Below, in pieces: positions 1 through 7,360 of a stretch of DNA of 64,000 nucleotides. The notes beneath the pieces were generated by a model. That model saw nothing but the letters and a program-made list of their open reading frames with translations, had not been told where the DNA came from and did no database searches. Each line of letters begins with the position of its first letter. The stretch's first letter is position 1. Made by a program: the position numbers and the translations under genes. The DNA is taken from contig CAJTWM010000003.1 of NCBI GenBank assembly GCA_910579805.1, forward strand, positions 141,632-205,631, given 5' to 3'. This stretch comes from an uncultured Lachnospiraceae bacterium (lineage in GTDB: Bacteria > Bacillota > Clostridia > Lachnospirales > Lachnospiraceae).

Positions 1-2301
1 GCTCAGGAATGGTCTACCCGTTATCCTCTTGTAGACGGACACGGTAATTTTGGTTCTGTGGATGGAGACGGCGCCGCCGCCATGCGTTATACGGAAGCAA
101 GACTTAGCAAGATTTCCATGGAACTTTTAGCGGATATCGGAAAAGACACGGTAGATTTCAGGCCTAATTTTGACGAAACGGAAAAAGAACCTGTCGTTCT
201 GCCCAGCCGTTATCCCAATCTTTTGGTAAACGGTACTTCAGGTATTGCCGTAGGTATGGCTACTAATATTCCTCCTCATAATCTGGTAGAAGTGATCAAT
301 GCGGTTGTAAGGATCATTGATAATAAAATAGAGGGAAGAGAAACCGAAATAGAAGAACTTCTTAATATTATCAAAGGACCGGATTTTCCTACCGGCGGTA
401 TTATCCTTGGTACGAGAGGAAGTGAAGAAGCATATCGTACGGGACGCGGCAAAGTAAAAGTCAGAGCCGTAACAAACATAGAAACCATGTCCAACGGAAA
501 GAGCCGTATTATCGTGACGGAACTTCCTTATATGGTAAATAAGGCGAGACTGATCGAAAAAATAGCGGAAATGGTACGGGATAAAAAAATAGACGGCATT
601 ACGGATCTTCGCGACGAATCCAACAGAGAGGGTATGCGTATCGTGATTGAGCTGCGCCGTGATGTAAACGCCAACGTAATTATGAACAGGCTTTATAAAC
701 ACACCCAGCTTCAGGACACTTTCGGTATTATCATGCTTGCTCTTGTAAATAACCAGCCAAAGGTTATGAACCTTTTGGATATGCTTGGACATTATTTAAA
801 GCATCAGGAAGAAGTCGTTACAAGAAGGACAAAGTATGATTTGAATAAAGCGGAAGAGCGGGATCATATTTTACAAGGTTTGCTCATTGCTCTTGATCAT
901 ATTGATGAAGTCATAAGGATCATCAGAAGCAGCCAAAATACACAGATAGCAAAAGAAGGCTTGATGGATCGTTTTGACCTTACGGATATTCAGGCTCAGG
1001 CTATTGTAGATATGCGTCTGCGCGCTCTGACCGGATTGGAAAGAGAAAAGCTTGAAAACGAACATAAAGAATTACTTGCAAAGATAGCGGAATTAAAAGC
1101 GATCCTTGCAGACGAAAAATTACTTCTTGGCGTGATCAGAAAAGAAATCCTCATCATCTCGGACAAATACGGAGATGAAAGAAGAAGTTCCATCGGTTTC
1201 GATCAGTTCGATATTTCTATGGAAGATCTGATTCCAAAAGATAACACAGTTATCGCTATGACAAGCCTTGGTTATATAAAGAGGATGACAGTCGATAATT
1301 TTAAGTCACAAAACAGGGGAGGTAAAGGAATTAAAGGAATGCAGACGATTGAAGAGGATTATATTGAAGATCTTCTTATGACGACGACGCATCATTATTT
1401 AATGTTCTTTACCAATTTTGGAAGGGTATACAGATTAAAGGCTTATGAAATACCGGAAGCGGGAAGGACTGCAAGAGGTACTGCGATCATCAATCTTTTA
1501 CAGTTAAATCCGGGTGAAAAGATCACGGCAATGATACCGATCAGGGATTATGATGAAAATAAAAATCTTTTCATGATCACGAAAAAAGGCATTGCAAAGA
1601 AAACATCTGTTATGGAATTTAAAAATGTACGGAAAAACGGTCTTGCTGCCATTAATCTGAAAGAAGACGACGAATTGATCGAAGTGAAAACGACAGATGC
1701 AGCTACAGAGATCTTCCTTGTAACAAAGCAGGGTATGTGTATCAGATTTAGAGAAACGGATGTAAGAAGTACCGGAAGAAATTCTATGGGCGTTATCGGC
1801 ATGAGTTTATCTGACCGGGATGAAGTCGTAGGAATGCAGTTGGATCATCAGGGAGATTCCCTTCTTATCGTTTCTGAAAACGGTATGGGTAAACGTACCT
1901 TTTTAGAAGAATTTACTGTGCAGAAACGAGGCGGTAAAGGCGTAAAATGTTATAAGATAACAGAAAAGACCGGTGACGTTATCGGAGTAAAAGCCGTAAA
2001 AGACGATAATGAGATTATGATGATCACAACGGAAGGTATTATCATACAGCTTCGTATGGAAGATATTTCCACATTGGGAAGGATTACTTCCGGCGTAAAA
2101 CTGATCAATCTTGATAAAGGAATTACGGTTGCAAAAATTGCAAAAGTAAGAGAAAAGGTATCGGACGGAAATCAGGAATTTGAGAATATTGACGACGCTT
2201 TGGAAGATATCCCCGAAGAGGAAAGAAATCCTATTATATGTGAGGATATTGACGACGAGGAAGATAATGTGATATTCCCTACCGAAGAAGATGAGTCATA
2301 A
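1..2301 (+). CDS. gyrA: DNA gyrase subunit A (5' end outside window)
   Basis: The reading frame is open from base 1, so this is the 3' part of a longer gene. It encodes the DNA-cleaving subunit of gyrase, which introduces negative supercoils with GyrB. The first residues read AQEWSTRYPLVDGHGNFG, the conserved block before the active site, followed by AAMRYTEARL, which holds the catalytic tyrosine. The breakage-reunion core runs to about residue 450 of the visible part. The C-terminal beta-pinwheel follows, with repeated blades and a GyrA-box-like segment QNRGGKGIKGM near base 1310 and a second QKRGGKGVK near base 1920. The acidic tail (DDEEDNVIFPTEEDES) is typical of Firmicute GyrA. The presence of a GyrA box argues for GyrA rather than ParC. 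The gene is probably preceded by gyrB outside the window. Confidence 0.97.
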   Translation, partial: AQEWSTRYPLVDGHGNFGSVDGDGAAAMRYTEARLSKISMELLADIGKDTVDFRPNFDETEKEPVVLPSRYPNLLVNGTSGIAVGMATNIPPHNLVEVINAVVRIIDNKIEGRETEIEELLNIIKGPDFPTGGIILGTRGSEEAYRTGRGKVKVRAVTNIETMSNGKSRIIVTELPYMVNKARLIEKIAEMVRDKKIDGITDLRDESNREGMRIVIELRRDVNANVIMNRLYKHTQLQDTFGIIMLALVNNQPKVMNLLDMLGHYLKHQEEVVTRRTKYDLNKAEERDHILQGLLIALDHIDEVIRIIRSSQNTQIAKEGLMDRFDLTDIQAQAIVDMRLRALTGLEREKLENEHKELLAKIAELKAILADEKLLLGVIRKEILIISDKYGDERRSSIGFDQFDISMEDLIPKDNTVIAMTSLGYIKRMTVDNFKSQNRGGKGIKGMQTIEEDYIEDLLMTTTHHYLMFFTNFGRVYRLKAYEIPEAGRTARGTAIINLLQLNPGEKITAMIPIRDYDENKNLFMITKKGIAKKTSVMEFKNVRKNGLAAINLKEDDELIEVKTTDAATEIFLVTKQGMCIRFRETDVRSTGRNSMGVIGMSLSDRDEVVGMQLDHQGDSLLIVSENGMGKRTFLEEFTVQKRGGKGVKCYKITEKTGDVIGVKAVKDDNEIMMITTEGIIIQLRMEDISTLGRITSGVKLINLDKGITVAKIAKVREKVSDGNQEFENIDDALEDIPEEERNPIICEDIDDEEDNVIFPTEEDES

Positions 2302-2349
2302 ATCTTTTAATATGATAATCGATTTATAAACAGGAAAAGGTAAAAAAGG

Positions 2350-2391
2350 ATAAACTGTTGTATCTGTACGGATATAACAGTTTATTCTTTA
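2350..2391 (+). terminator. Intrinsic terminator after gyrA
   Basis: A 15-bp stem with one mismatch (2350-2364 pairs with 2371-2385) and a 6-base loop is followed by TTCTTT. The A-rich 5' flank could let it act in both directions. It separates gyrA from the kinase gene. Confidence 0.7.
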
Positions 2392-2409
2392 CATTGGATA
2401 GTGGACGGT

Positions 2410-3243
2410 ATGATGATAAATAATAAAAAAATAATAAGAGCGTTGCTTATCATAAGCGGTATGCAGTTTTTCATTGGTATTTTTGTATTGGTAATAGCTG
2501 TGATCAGGTTATTTGGAGAAGTAAATAATCTGATTTTTATTACTGCCGGAACTATGATCTGCAGCAGTGTGTTTTCCATTTTTGTCCTTTACGCTTTTTA
2601 TCAGAATCAAAATAATAATTTAGAAGAAAGTATGAAAAATTTGGAAGAACTTAATACGAAGCTGAGGGCCCAGCGTCATGATTATCTGAATCATATTCAG
2701 GTTATTTATGGTCTTTTGGAGTTAGAAGAATATGAAGAGGCTCAAAAATATATGGCTCCTGTTTTTAAAGATATTATGAAATTAAGTAAAGCTTTAAAAA
2801 CCAAACAGCCTGCAGTAAACGCTTTACTACAGGCAAAAATGGAATCCGCAGAAAAAGAAGAAATTGATTTTTATCTGGAAATACGCTCCGATTTAAAATC
2901 GATTTCAATGGAACCTTGGGATCTGTGTAAAATACTTGCTAATTTGATAGATAACGCAATCACGGCTCTGTCAGAAAAAGAAAGCGAAAGACAGCTTCAT
3001 GTGGAAATATGGGAGGACAAGGAAAAGTATTATTTTAGTATTTATAATAACGGCCCGGCTATTCCAAAAGAAAATATGGATCATATATTTAAACAAGGAT
3101 TTACAACAAAAAAAGAAGAGGGACATGGTATGGGGCTTGCCATTATAAGCAGGATATTAAAGGAAAATAACGGGAGTATTACTGTTTTTTCAACGGAAGA
3201 AAAGACAAGTTTTCAGGTAGAAATTCCAAAAATGACATTTTAA
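2410..3243 (+). CDS. Spo0B/DcuS-type sensor histidine kinase
   Basis: This is a membrane sensor kinase that would phosphorylate a response regulator. Two N-terminal hydrophobic segments (about residues 8-35 and 43-62) are followed by a short coiled coil and the motif RHDYLNHIQVIYGLLEL. That motif is the Spo0B-type (SPOB_a) phosphoacceptor helix of citrate/malate-sensor-like and quorum-type kinases, with histidine near residue 90. A HATPase domain follows, with an N-box (NLIDNAITA), G1 (YNNGPAIP) and G2 (GHGMGLAII). It has no large extracytoplasmic sensor domain. No receiver gene is adjacent; the nearest LytTR response regulator, at 5864, is the natural partner class for such kinases. GTG at 2401 is also possible, but neither start has a strong ribosome site, so the start is uncertain. 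Confidence 0.8.
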   Translation: MMINNKKIIRALLIISGMQFFIGIFVLVIAVIRLFGEVNNLIFITAGTMICSSVFSIFVLYAFYQNQNNNLEESMKNLEELNTKLRAQRHDYLNHIQVIYGLLELEEYEEAQKYMAPVFKDIMKLSKALKTKQPAVNALLQAKMESAEKEEIDFYLEIRSDLKSISMEPWDLCKILANLIDNAITALSEKESERQLHVEIWEDKEKYYFSIYNNGPAIPKENMDHIFKQGFTTKKEEGHGMGLAIISRILKENNGSITVFSTEEKTSFQVEIPKMTF

Positions 3244-3297
3244 ATGAAAAAATGTATAAATGAGAGAATATATATTTTAGAAAAAAGATATTTAAAC

Positions 3298-3303
3298 TAT
3301 AAT
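3298..3303 (+). promoter_or_regulatory. Candidate -10 box upstream of the NfeD gene
   Basis: A perfect TATAAT lies 53 bases upstream of the NfeD start codon. No good -35 is visible at the usual spacing (TTTTAG at 3275-3280), so the promoter call is tentative. Confidence 0.35.
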
Positions 3304-3355
3304 GGGATCATAAAGAAATGATAGAATTTAACTTCAAAGAAAGGGGGAAAATAAA

Positions 3356-3838
3356 ATGATAGAATGGCTTATGATCCTTGGTATTGCTCTTATTGTGATA
3401 GGCTTTATCCTGATCGGCATCGAAATGATAATACCGGGATTCGGTGCTCCGGGAATTTCAGGTATTATCTGTATGATAGCGGGACTTTTTCTTACCGCCG
3501 ATACGGTGGAAGAAGGTATTATCATCCTACTTATCGTTTTAGCGTTGCTGGCCGTTATGCTTGTGATCATATTAAGGCTTTTGGCGAAAGGAAAATTAAA
3601 ATCTCCTATCATCTTAAAAGACGAAATATCTACAGAAAGCGGATTTATCAGTTCTTCGGATTTGAATTATCTGCTTGGAAAAAGAGGAGCGGCTTCTACC
3701 GATCTGAGGCCGGCCGGAAGAGTAAATTTTGACGGCGTGGAATTTAATGTAATATCGGAAGGAAAGTATATTACAAAAAATACGCCGGTTGAAATTTGTA
3801 AAGTAGAAGGCTCAAAATTGATCGTAAAAGAAATTTAA
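3356..3838 (+). CDS. NfeD family membrane protein (short, NfeD1b-like)
   Basis: This is a 160-residue protein of the NfeD family, which works with flotillins in membrane microdomains. The N-terminal half consists of closely spaced hydrophobic segments (residues 4-30, 33-48 and 52-75) with the family glycine/proline pattern MIIPGFGAPGISG. The C-terminal part (about 100-160) is the small OB-fold with LLGKRGAASTDLRPAGRV and VDGVEF-like residues. The ClpP-like protease domain of long NfeD proteins is absent. A strong ribosome site (AAAGGGGG) precedes the start by about 9 bases. The flotillin gene follows after 20 bases, the classic NfeD-flotillin operon order. Confidence 0.9.
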   Translation: MIEWLMILGIALIVIGFILIGIEMIIPGFGAPGISGIICMIAGLFLTADTVEEGIIILLIVLALLAVMLVIILRLLAKGKLKSPIILKDEISTESGFISSSDLNYLLGKRGAASTDLRPAGRVNFDGVEFNVISEGKYITKNTPVEICKVEGSKLIVKEI

Positions 3839-3858
3839 TAAAAAGCGGAGGGGTTTAT

Positions 3859-4821
3859 ATGAATATGTTAACAATCATATTAATGGGAATTATCTTTTTA
3901 CTTATTGTTTTATTCTTTGTATTTGTACCTGTAGGCCTGTGGATCTCATCCATGGCGGCTAATGTTAAGATCAGTATTTTTAATTTGATAGGTATGCGTT
4001 TAAGAAGGGTAACGCCTTCCAGAATCGTGATTCCTCTTATCAAAGCAACAAAAGCCGGTCTTAAGATCAATATCAACCAGCTTGAAGCGCATTATCTTGC
4101 AGGAGGTAATGTGGATAAGGTAGTGGATGCCCTGATCGCTTCTGAAAGAGCGGGTATTGAGTTGACATTTGAAAAAGCGGCGGCTATCGATCTTGCAGGG
4201 CGCGACGTATTAGAAGCGGTAAAAATGAGCGTAAATCCTAAAGTAATTGAAACGACAAACGTATCGGCAGTGGCAAAAGACGGTATTGAGCTTCTTGTAA
4301 AAGCAAGGGTAACGGTTCGTGCAGATTTGGAAAGATTAGTCGGCGGCGCCGGTGAAGCGACCATACTTGCAAGAATCGGTGAAGGTATTGTAACAACGGT
4401 AGGTTCTGCAAACTCCCATAAAGAAGTTTTGGAGAACCCGGATGATATTTCTAAAAGGGTACTTAGCAAAGGTTTGGATTCCGGAACGGCATTTGAGATC
4501 CTTTCCATCGATATTGCGGATATTGACGTAGGAAGGAATATTGGCGCACAGTTACAGTCCCTTCAGGCAGAAGCGGATAAAAATATCGCTCAGGCAAAGG
4601 CGGAAGAAAGAAGAGCGATGGCCGTTGCGAAAGAACAGGAGATGCGCGCTTATGTAGTTGAAGCGGAGGCGGAAGTACCAAAGGCCCTTGCTTATGCTTT
4701 AAAAGAAGGAAAACTTGGTATTATGGATTATTATGATATGGAAAATATCAAAGCGGATACACAGATGAGAGATAAGATCGCCGGTAAGAATATAGAAGAA
4801 ATAACTTCAGGAAAAGAATAA
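3859..4821 (+). CDS. floA: Flotillin-like protein FloA
   Basis: This is a membrane-microdomain scaffold of the SPFH/flotillin superfamily, of the bacterial YqfA/FloA type. It has one N-terminal membrane segment (residues 3-30). Next comes the SPFH-like region with RAGIELTFEKAAAIDLAGRD and VSAVAKDGIELLVKARVTV, then a C-terminal coiled coil rich in Ala/Glu/Lys (AEADKNIAQAKAEERRAMA, about residues 235-280). The length of 320 residues is close to the roughly 330 of Bacillus FloA. The ribosome site GCGGAGGGG is well placed. The gene forms an operon with NfeD. Confidence 0.94.
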   Translation: MNMLTIILMGIIFLLIVLFFVFVPVGLWISSMAANVKISIFNLIGMRLRRVTPSRIVIPLIKATKAGLKININQLEAHYLAGGNVDKVVDALIASERAGIELTFEKAAAIDLAGRDVLEAVKMSVNPKVIETTNVSAVAKDGIELLVKARVTVRADLERLVGGAGEATILARIGEGIVTTVGSANSHKEVLENPDDISKRVLSKGLDSGTAFEILSIDIADIDVGRNIGAQLQSLQAEADKNIAQAKAEERRAMAVAKEQEMRAYVVEAEAEVPKALAYALKEGKLGIMDYYDMENIKADTQMRDKIAGKNIEEITSGKE

Positions 4822-4834
4822 ATATAAAAGTCTT

Positions 4835-4865
4835 CCTATCAGGCCCGTTTTTACGGGCTGATAGG
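4835..4865 (+). terminator. Hairpin after floA
   Basis: A 13-bp stem (4835-4848 with one bulged base, pairing with 4853-4865) has a 4-base loop. No T-tract follows, so it could be a processing site or weak terminator rather than a full stop, leaving the downstream gene partly co-transcribed. Confidence 0.5.
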
Positions 4866-4888
4866 GATTGTGGGAAGGGTGTGGCTTT

Positions 4889-5383
4889 ATGGGAAATGAG
4901 AGTTTAAATTTCTTAAAATCTGCCGGAAAAAATATTGTAAGCGAAATTGTAAACGACTTATCTGAAACGGGAATTACTGAAGCATTGATCAAAGAAGGGA
5001 TTCCTATAAACAGACTTATGACGGTTGTTTCCAAAGAAAAAAATGCAGTAAGCCCGAATATGACCAGCCATAATAAAAACGAGAATAAAAATACAAGCAA
5101 AAATGCAGGCAAAAATACGAATAAAAATGGCGATAAAAATACCGGTAAAAATCAATCATCCGGTAAAAAGAAGCAGAGTAAACAAAAAAAGAATCCGGCG
5201 GACGAGAATCAGCAAGAAGAACAGGATATACAGGATAATGGATCCGCATCAAGGATAAAAAATGTTTCAAAAGCAAAATTTTCTGCAGAATATGTTACTA
5301 CCGAACAATTAAGAGACGCTGTGGTATGGTCGGAAATTTTGGGTAAACCGGTAAGCAGAAAAAGAAGAAACAGAGAAAGTTGA
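4889..5383 (+). CDS. Asn/Lys-repeat hypothetical protein downstream of floA
   Basis: I do not recognise a family. ATG at 4889 is chosen over the upstream TTG because a GGAAGGGTG ribosome site lies just before it. The first 45 residues look like a short folded domain (NFLKSAGKNIVSEIVNDLSE). Residues about 58-95 are a run of N-K-N-x tetrapeptides encoded by seven 12-bp units, followed by lysine-rich and acidic stretches. The C-terminal 35 residues (SAEYVTTEQLRDAVVWSEIL, GKPVSRKRR) look conserved in style and may be a second small domain. There is no signal peptide or membrane segment. Its place after NfeD-FloA suggests a link with membrane microdomains, but that is only context. Confidence 0.75.
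   Translation: MGNESLNFLKSAGKNIVSEIVNDLSETGITEALIKEGIPINRLMTVVSKEKNAVSPNMTSHNKNENKNTSKNAGKNTNKNGDKNTGKNQSSGKKKQSKQKKNPADENQQEEQDIQDNGSASRIKNVSKAKFSAEYVTTEQLRDAVVWSEILGKPVSRKRRNRES
5072..5155 (+). repeat. 12-bp coding tandem repeat, seven copies
   Basis: Seven consecutive 12-base units follow the pattern (R/G)(A/G)(T/C)AAAAAyNNN and encode N-K-N-x tetrapeptides. The units differ mainly in the last codon. The array lies entirely inside the protein at 4889-5383, and unit-count change would keep the frame. Confidence 0.8.
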
Positions 5384-5395
5384 AAGAGAAGATTT

Positions 5396-5722
5396 ATGGC
5401 AGATTTTAGTATAAATGAAATGTTAGATATGCAAAAAAAACTTCAGGATAAATACAAAGATAAATGGGAAACGCTTTCTCCTGAGGTAGGTAAACATCAG
5501 TTGCTTTGGATGATCGGCGAAATTGGTGAAGTGATTGATATTGTCAAAAAACATGGAGGTATTAAGGCTTCTGAGGATGTTGAATTGAGAAAGAACCTCG
5601 TTGAAGAAATGGCTGATGTTATTATGTATTATAATGATGTCATGATATGTTATGGAATATCTGCCGATGAATTAAAACAGGCATACATTGCAAAATTTGA
5701 AAGGAATATGACACGTTGGTAA
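5396..5722 (+). CDS. MazG-like nucleotide pyrophosphohydrolase
   Basis: This 108-residue all-alpha protein belongs to the MazG/dUTPase-2-like NTP pyrophosphohydrolases, which hydrolyse (d)NTPs to NMP and pyrophosphate and act as house-cleaning enzymes. The metal-binding pattern is visible: WMIGEIGEVIDIV (ExxE) on one helix and EEMADVIMYYND (ExxD) on the next. The size fits a single-domain protein. The start is 12 bases after the previous stop with AAAGAGAAG as ribosome site, so it is probably co-transcribed. The substrate cannot be read from sequence. Confidence 0.85.
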   Translation: MADFSINEMLDMQKKLQDKYKDKWETLSPEVGKHQLLWMIGEIGEVIDIVKKHGGIKASEDVELRKNLVEEMADVIMYYNDVMICYGISADELKQAYIAKFERNMTRW

Positions 5723-5754
5723 ATTCCACTTATAAAGTTGTTGAACAAACATAA

Positions 5755-5780
5755 ATTTTGTAATTATATTTTGTAATTAT
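5755..5780 (+). repeat. Tandem 13-bp direct repeat at the LytTR promoter
   Basis: The 13-base sequence ATTTTGTAATTAT occurs twice with no spacer (5755-5767 and 5768-5780). The second copy contains the -35 hexamer. LytTR regulators typically bind direct repeats, so this may be an autoregulatory site. Confidence 0.7.
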
Positions 5781-5799
5781 GTGTGCAAGTATGTATAAT
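5771..5799 (+). promoter_or_regulatory. Sigma-A type promoter of the LytTR regulator
   Basis: TTGTAA (5771-5776) and TATAAT (5794-5799) are separated by 17 bases, giving a near-consensus vegetative promoter 65 bases upstream of the response-regulator start. Confidence 0.75.
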
Positions 5800-5863
5800 A
5801 TTTTAAATTTTACATAGTAGGGACATTTTTCTGAAAAAGGAATAAAAGAACAGAGGGGTATAT

Positions 5864-6610
5864 ATGGCAATCAGTGTTATGCTTGTAGAAGATGAAGAAG
5901 GTATCAGAAAACTTTTAAGTAAGATTATTGAAAAGAAACAGAATTTTGAAATAGTTGCAGAAAGCAATAATCTGGCCGACGCTATTACACTTTTTATGAA
6001 AAAGAAACCGGAAGTAGTTTTTCTTGATATTGAAATAAAAGGTGAAAGCGGATTGGAGTGTGCAAAGGTCATAGCAGATTTAGAACCAAAGACAAAAATT
6101 ATATTTGCAACCGCTCATTCGGAATATATGTCGGACGCTTTTGAAGTATATGCTTTCGATTATATTGTAAAACCTTTTAATGTAGACAGGGTAAACCATA
6201 CTCTTGAAAGGATCGAATCGTTATCGGAGGAAAAAATTCCGGATCATTCTCATTTAGATAAGATCGTGAAGTATGAAAAAGGATTGGAAAAACTTTTGGT
6301 AAAAGGCAAAGAAAGCATGAGTTTTGTGGATATCAAAGACATCATACTGGTACAGAGAGAAAACGGAAGCACGGTCATTTATACGAAAAATGATTCTTTT
6401 ACTACATCTGCGAGCTTGAGTGATATTGAAGCTAAACTGGATAAAGACCAGTTTTTAAGAAGCCACAAATCTTATATCATCAATATCTCTCAGATTAAGA
6501 AAATAGAACCTTACGGAAGATGGACCTATGTTGTAACTTTTAAAGATATTAATATAGACGCTCTTATGATCAGTGAAAAATATGAAGAGATCAAAAAGAG
6601 GTTTTTATAA
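5864..6610 (+). CDS. LytTR family response regulator
   Basis: This is a two-component transcription regulator. The N-terminal receiver domain (residues 3-120) has the acidic pair VEDEE, the phosphoacceptor Asp55 in VVFLDIEI, Thr in FATAHSEY and Lys in YIVKPFN. The C-terminal LytTR DNA-binding domain (about residues 140-245) has the family pattern VDIKDIILVQRENGSTVIY and FLRSHKSYIINISQIKKIEP. The gene has a strong promoter with tandem repeats and an AGAGGGG ribosome site. No kinase is adjacent; the Spo0B-type kinase 2.6 kb upstream is a plausible partner. Confidence 0.93.
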   Translation: MAISVMLVEDEEGIRKLLSKIIEKKQNFEIVAESNNLADAITLFMKKKPEVVFLDIEIKGESGLECAKVIADLEPKTKIIFATAHSEYMSDAFEVYAFDYIVKPFNVDRVNHTLERIESLSEEKIPDHSHLDKIVKYEKGLEKLLVKGKESMSFVDIKDIILVQRENGSTVIYTKNDSFTTSASLSDIEAKLDKDQFLRSHKSYIINISQIKKIEPYGRWTYVVTFKDINIDALMISEKYEEIKKRFL

Positions 6611-6677
6611 CATTCAAAATTGAGAAGAGATCGATACTAAACTTAAAATTTCGTGAAGAATAAAGGCGGAGGTATAT

Positions 6678-6905
6678 ATGAACCATGGAAAAAAAATGAT
6701 AGCGCCGATCGTGATCTCGCTTAGTATAGTTTTATATTATGTTTTTATTATTGTATTGTTTTTATGTGTACCCGGCATTCCTTTTATAGCAAGAGCGTTT
6801 ATGATATTGATACCGTTTCTTTTGGCGGCAGTTATGATAGGAGTGCTGATAAGCAGAATTAAAGAAATCCAAGGAGGAGAAGAAGATGATCTTAGTAAAT
6901 ACTGA
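6678..6905 (+). CDS. Small two-helix membrane protein
   Basis: This 75-residue protein has two predicted membrane helices (residues 9-31 and 36-58) and a charged C-terminal tail (KEIQGGEEDDLSKY). I do not recognise a family. A good GGCGGAGG ribosome site precedes it. Its last 20 bases overlap the start of the YbjQ gene, and the ribosome site of that next gene (CAAGGAGGAG) lies inside this one, so the two are translationally coupled. A paired function with the YbjQ protein is likely from the arrangement alone. Confidence 0.75.
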   Translation: MNHGKKMIAPIVISLSIVLYYVFIIVLFLCVPGIPFIARAFMILIPFLLAAVMIGVLISRIKEIQGGEEDDLSKY

Positions 6906-7200
6906 TTATATTACAGGAAAGGAATTGGAAATGCTGGGACTTGTAAAAGGCAGCACGATCCAGTCAAAAAACGTAGGACGCGATATTACGCAGGGATTTA
7001 AAACATTAGTAGGAGGCGAATTAAAAGCATATACGGAGATGATGAACGATGCAAGGGCATTGGCAACGAAACGTATGGTAGAAGAAGCTGAAAAATTAGG
7101 CGCCGACGCTATTGTTAACATACGCTATGCATCTGCAGCAGTGATGCAGGGAGCGGCGGAAGTTATGGCATATGGCACGGCCGTAAAATTTAAAAATTAA
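6886..7200 (+). CDS. YbjQ/UPF0145 (DUF74) family protein
   Basis: A 104-residue protein of the YbjQ/UPF0145 family, sometimes described as putative heavy-metal-binding. It forms pentameric rings in solved members, and the function is not established. The family signatures are clear: VNTDYITGKE near the start, VVxG-like LVKGSTIQSKNVGRD, FKTLVGGELKAYTEMMNDAR, and ADAIVNIRYASA. The length is typical. It overlaps the upstream membrane-protein gene by 20 bases and has the ribosome site AAGGAGGAG. Confidence 0.9.
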   Translation: MILVNTDYITGKELEMLGLVKGSTIQSKNVGRDITQGFKTLVGGELKAYTEMMNDARALATKRMVEEAEKLGADAIVNIRYASAAVMQGAAEVMAYGTAVKFKN

Positions 7201-7249
7201 GGATAAATGGGTTTTTTAGTAAAAGTTTCGAAAAGTTCTTCATATATTA

Positions 7250-7277
7250 TTGTAATTTAAAATAAATGTGATACAAT
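7250..7277 (+). promoter_or_regulatory. Promoter of the CPA2 antiporter gene
   Basis: TTGTAA (7250-7255) and TACAAT (7272-7277) have a 16-base spacer. The -10 box is the left edge of a long inverted repeat (7275-7338), which may be relevant for regulation. Confidence 0.6.
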
Positions 7278-7338
7278 CATAGCTTAGATATGGTTTATGA
7301 AATTTTAATAATCATAAATTTATGTTTAAGCTATGATT
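7275..7338 (+). repeat. Long inverted repeat in the antiporter leader
   Basis: A perfect 12-bp inverted repeat (7275-7286 with 7327-7338) encloses a second 7-bp inverted repeat (7294-7300 with 7312-7318). A run of T follows immediately, just before the ribosome site. The left arm overlaps the -10 box, so the full outer stem would form only from an upstream transcript or as a DNA cruciform/operator. Confidence 0.6.
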
Positions 7339-7360
7339 TTTTATGAATGGAGTGTTTTCA

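Noticed and set aside
5072..5155. CRISPR-like array
   Set aside because: The 12-base units are contiguous and coding, with no spacers and no cas genes.
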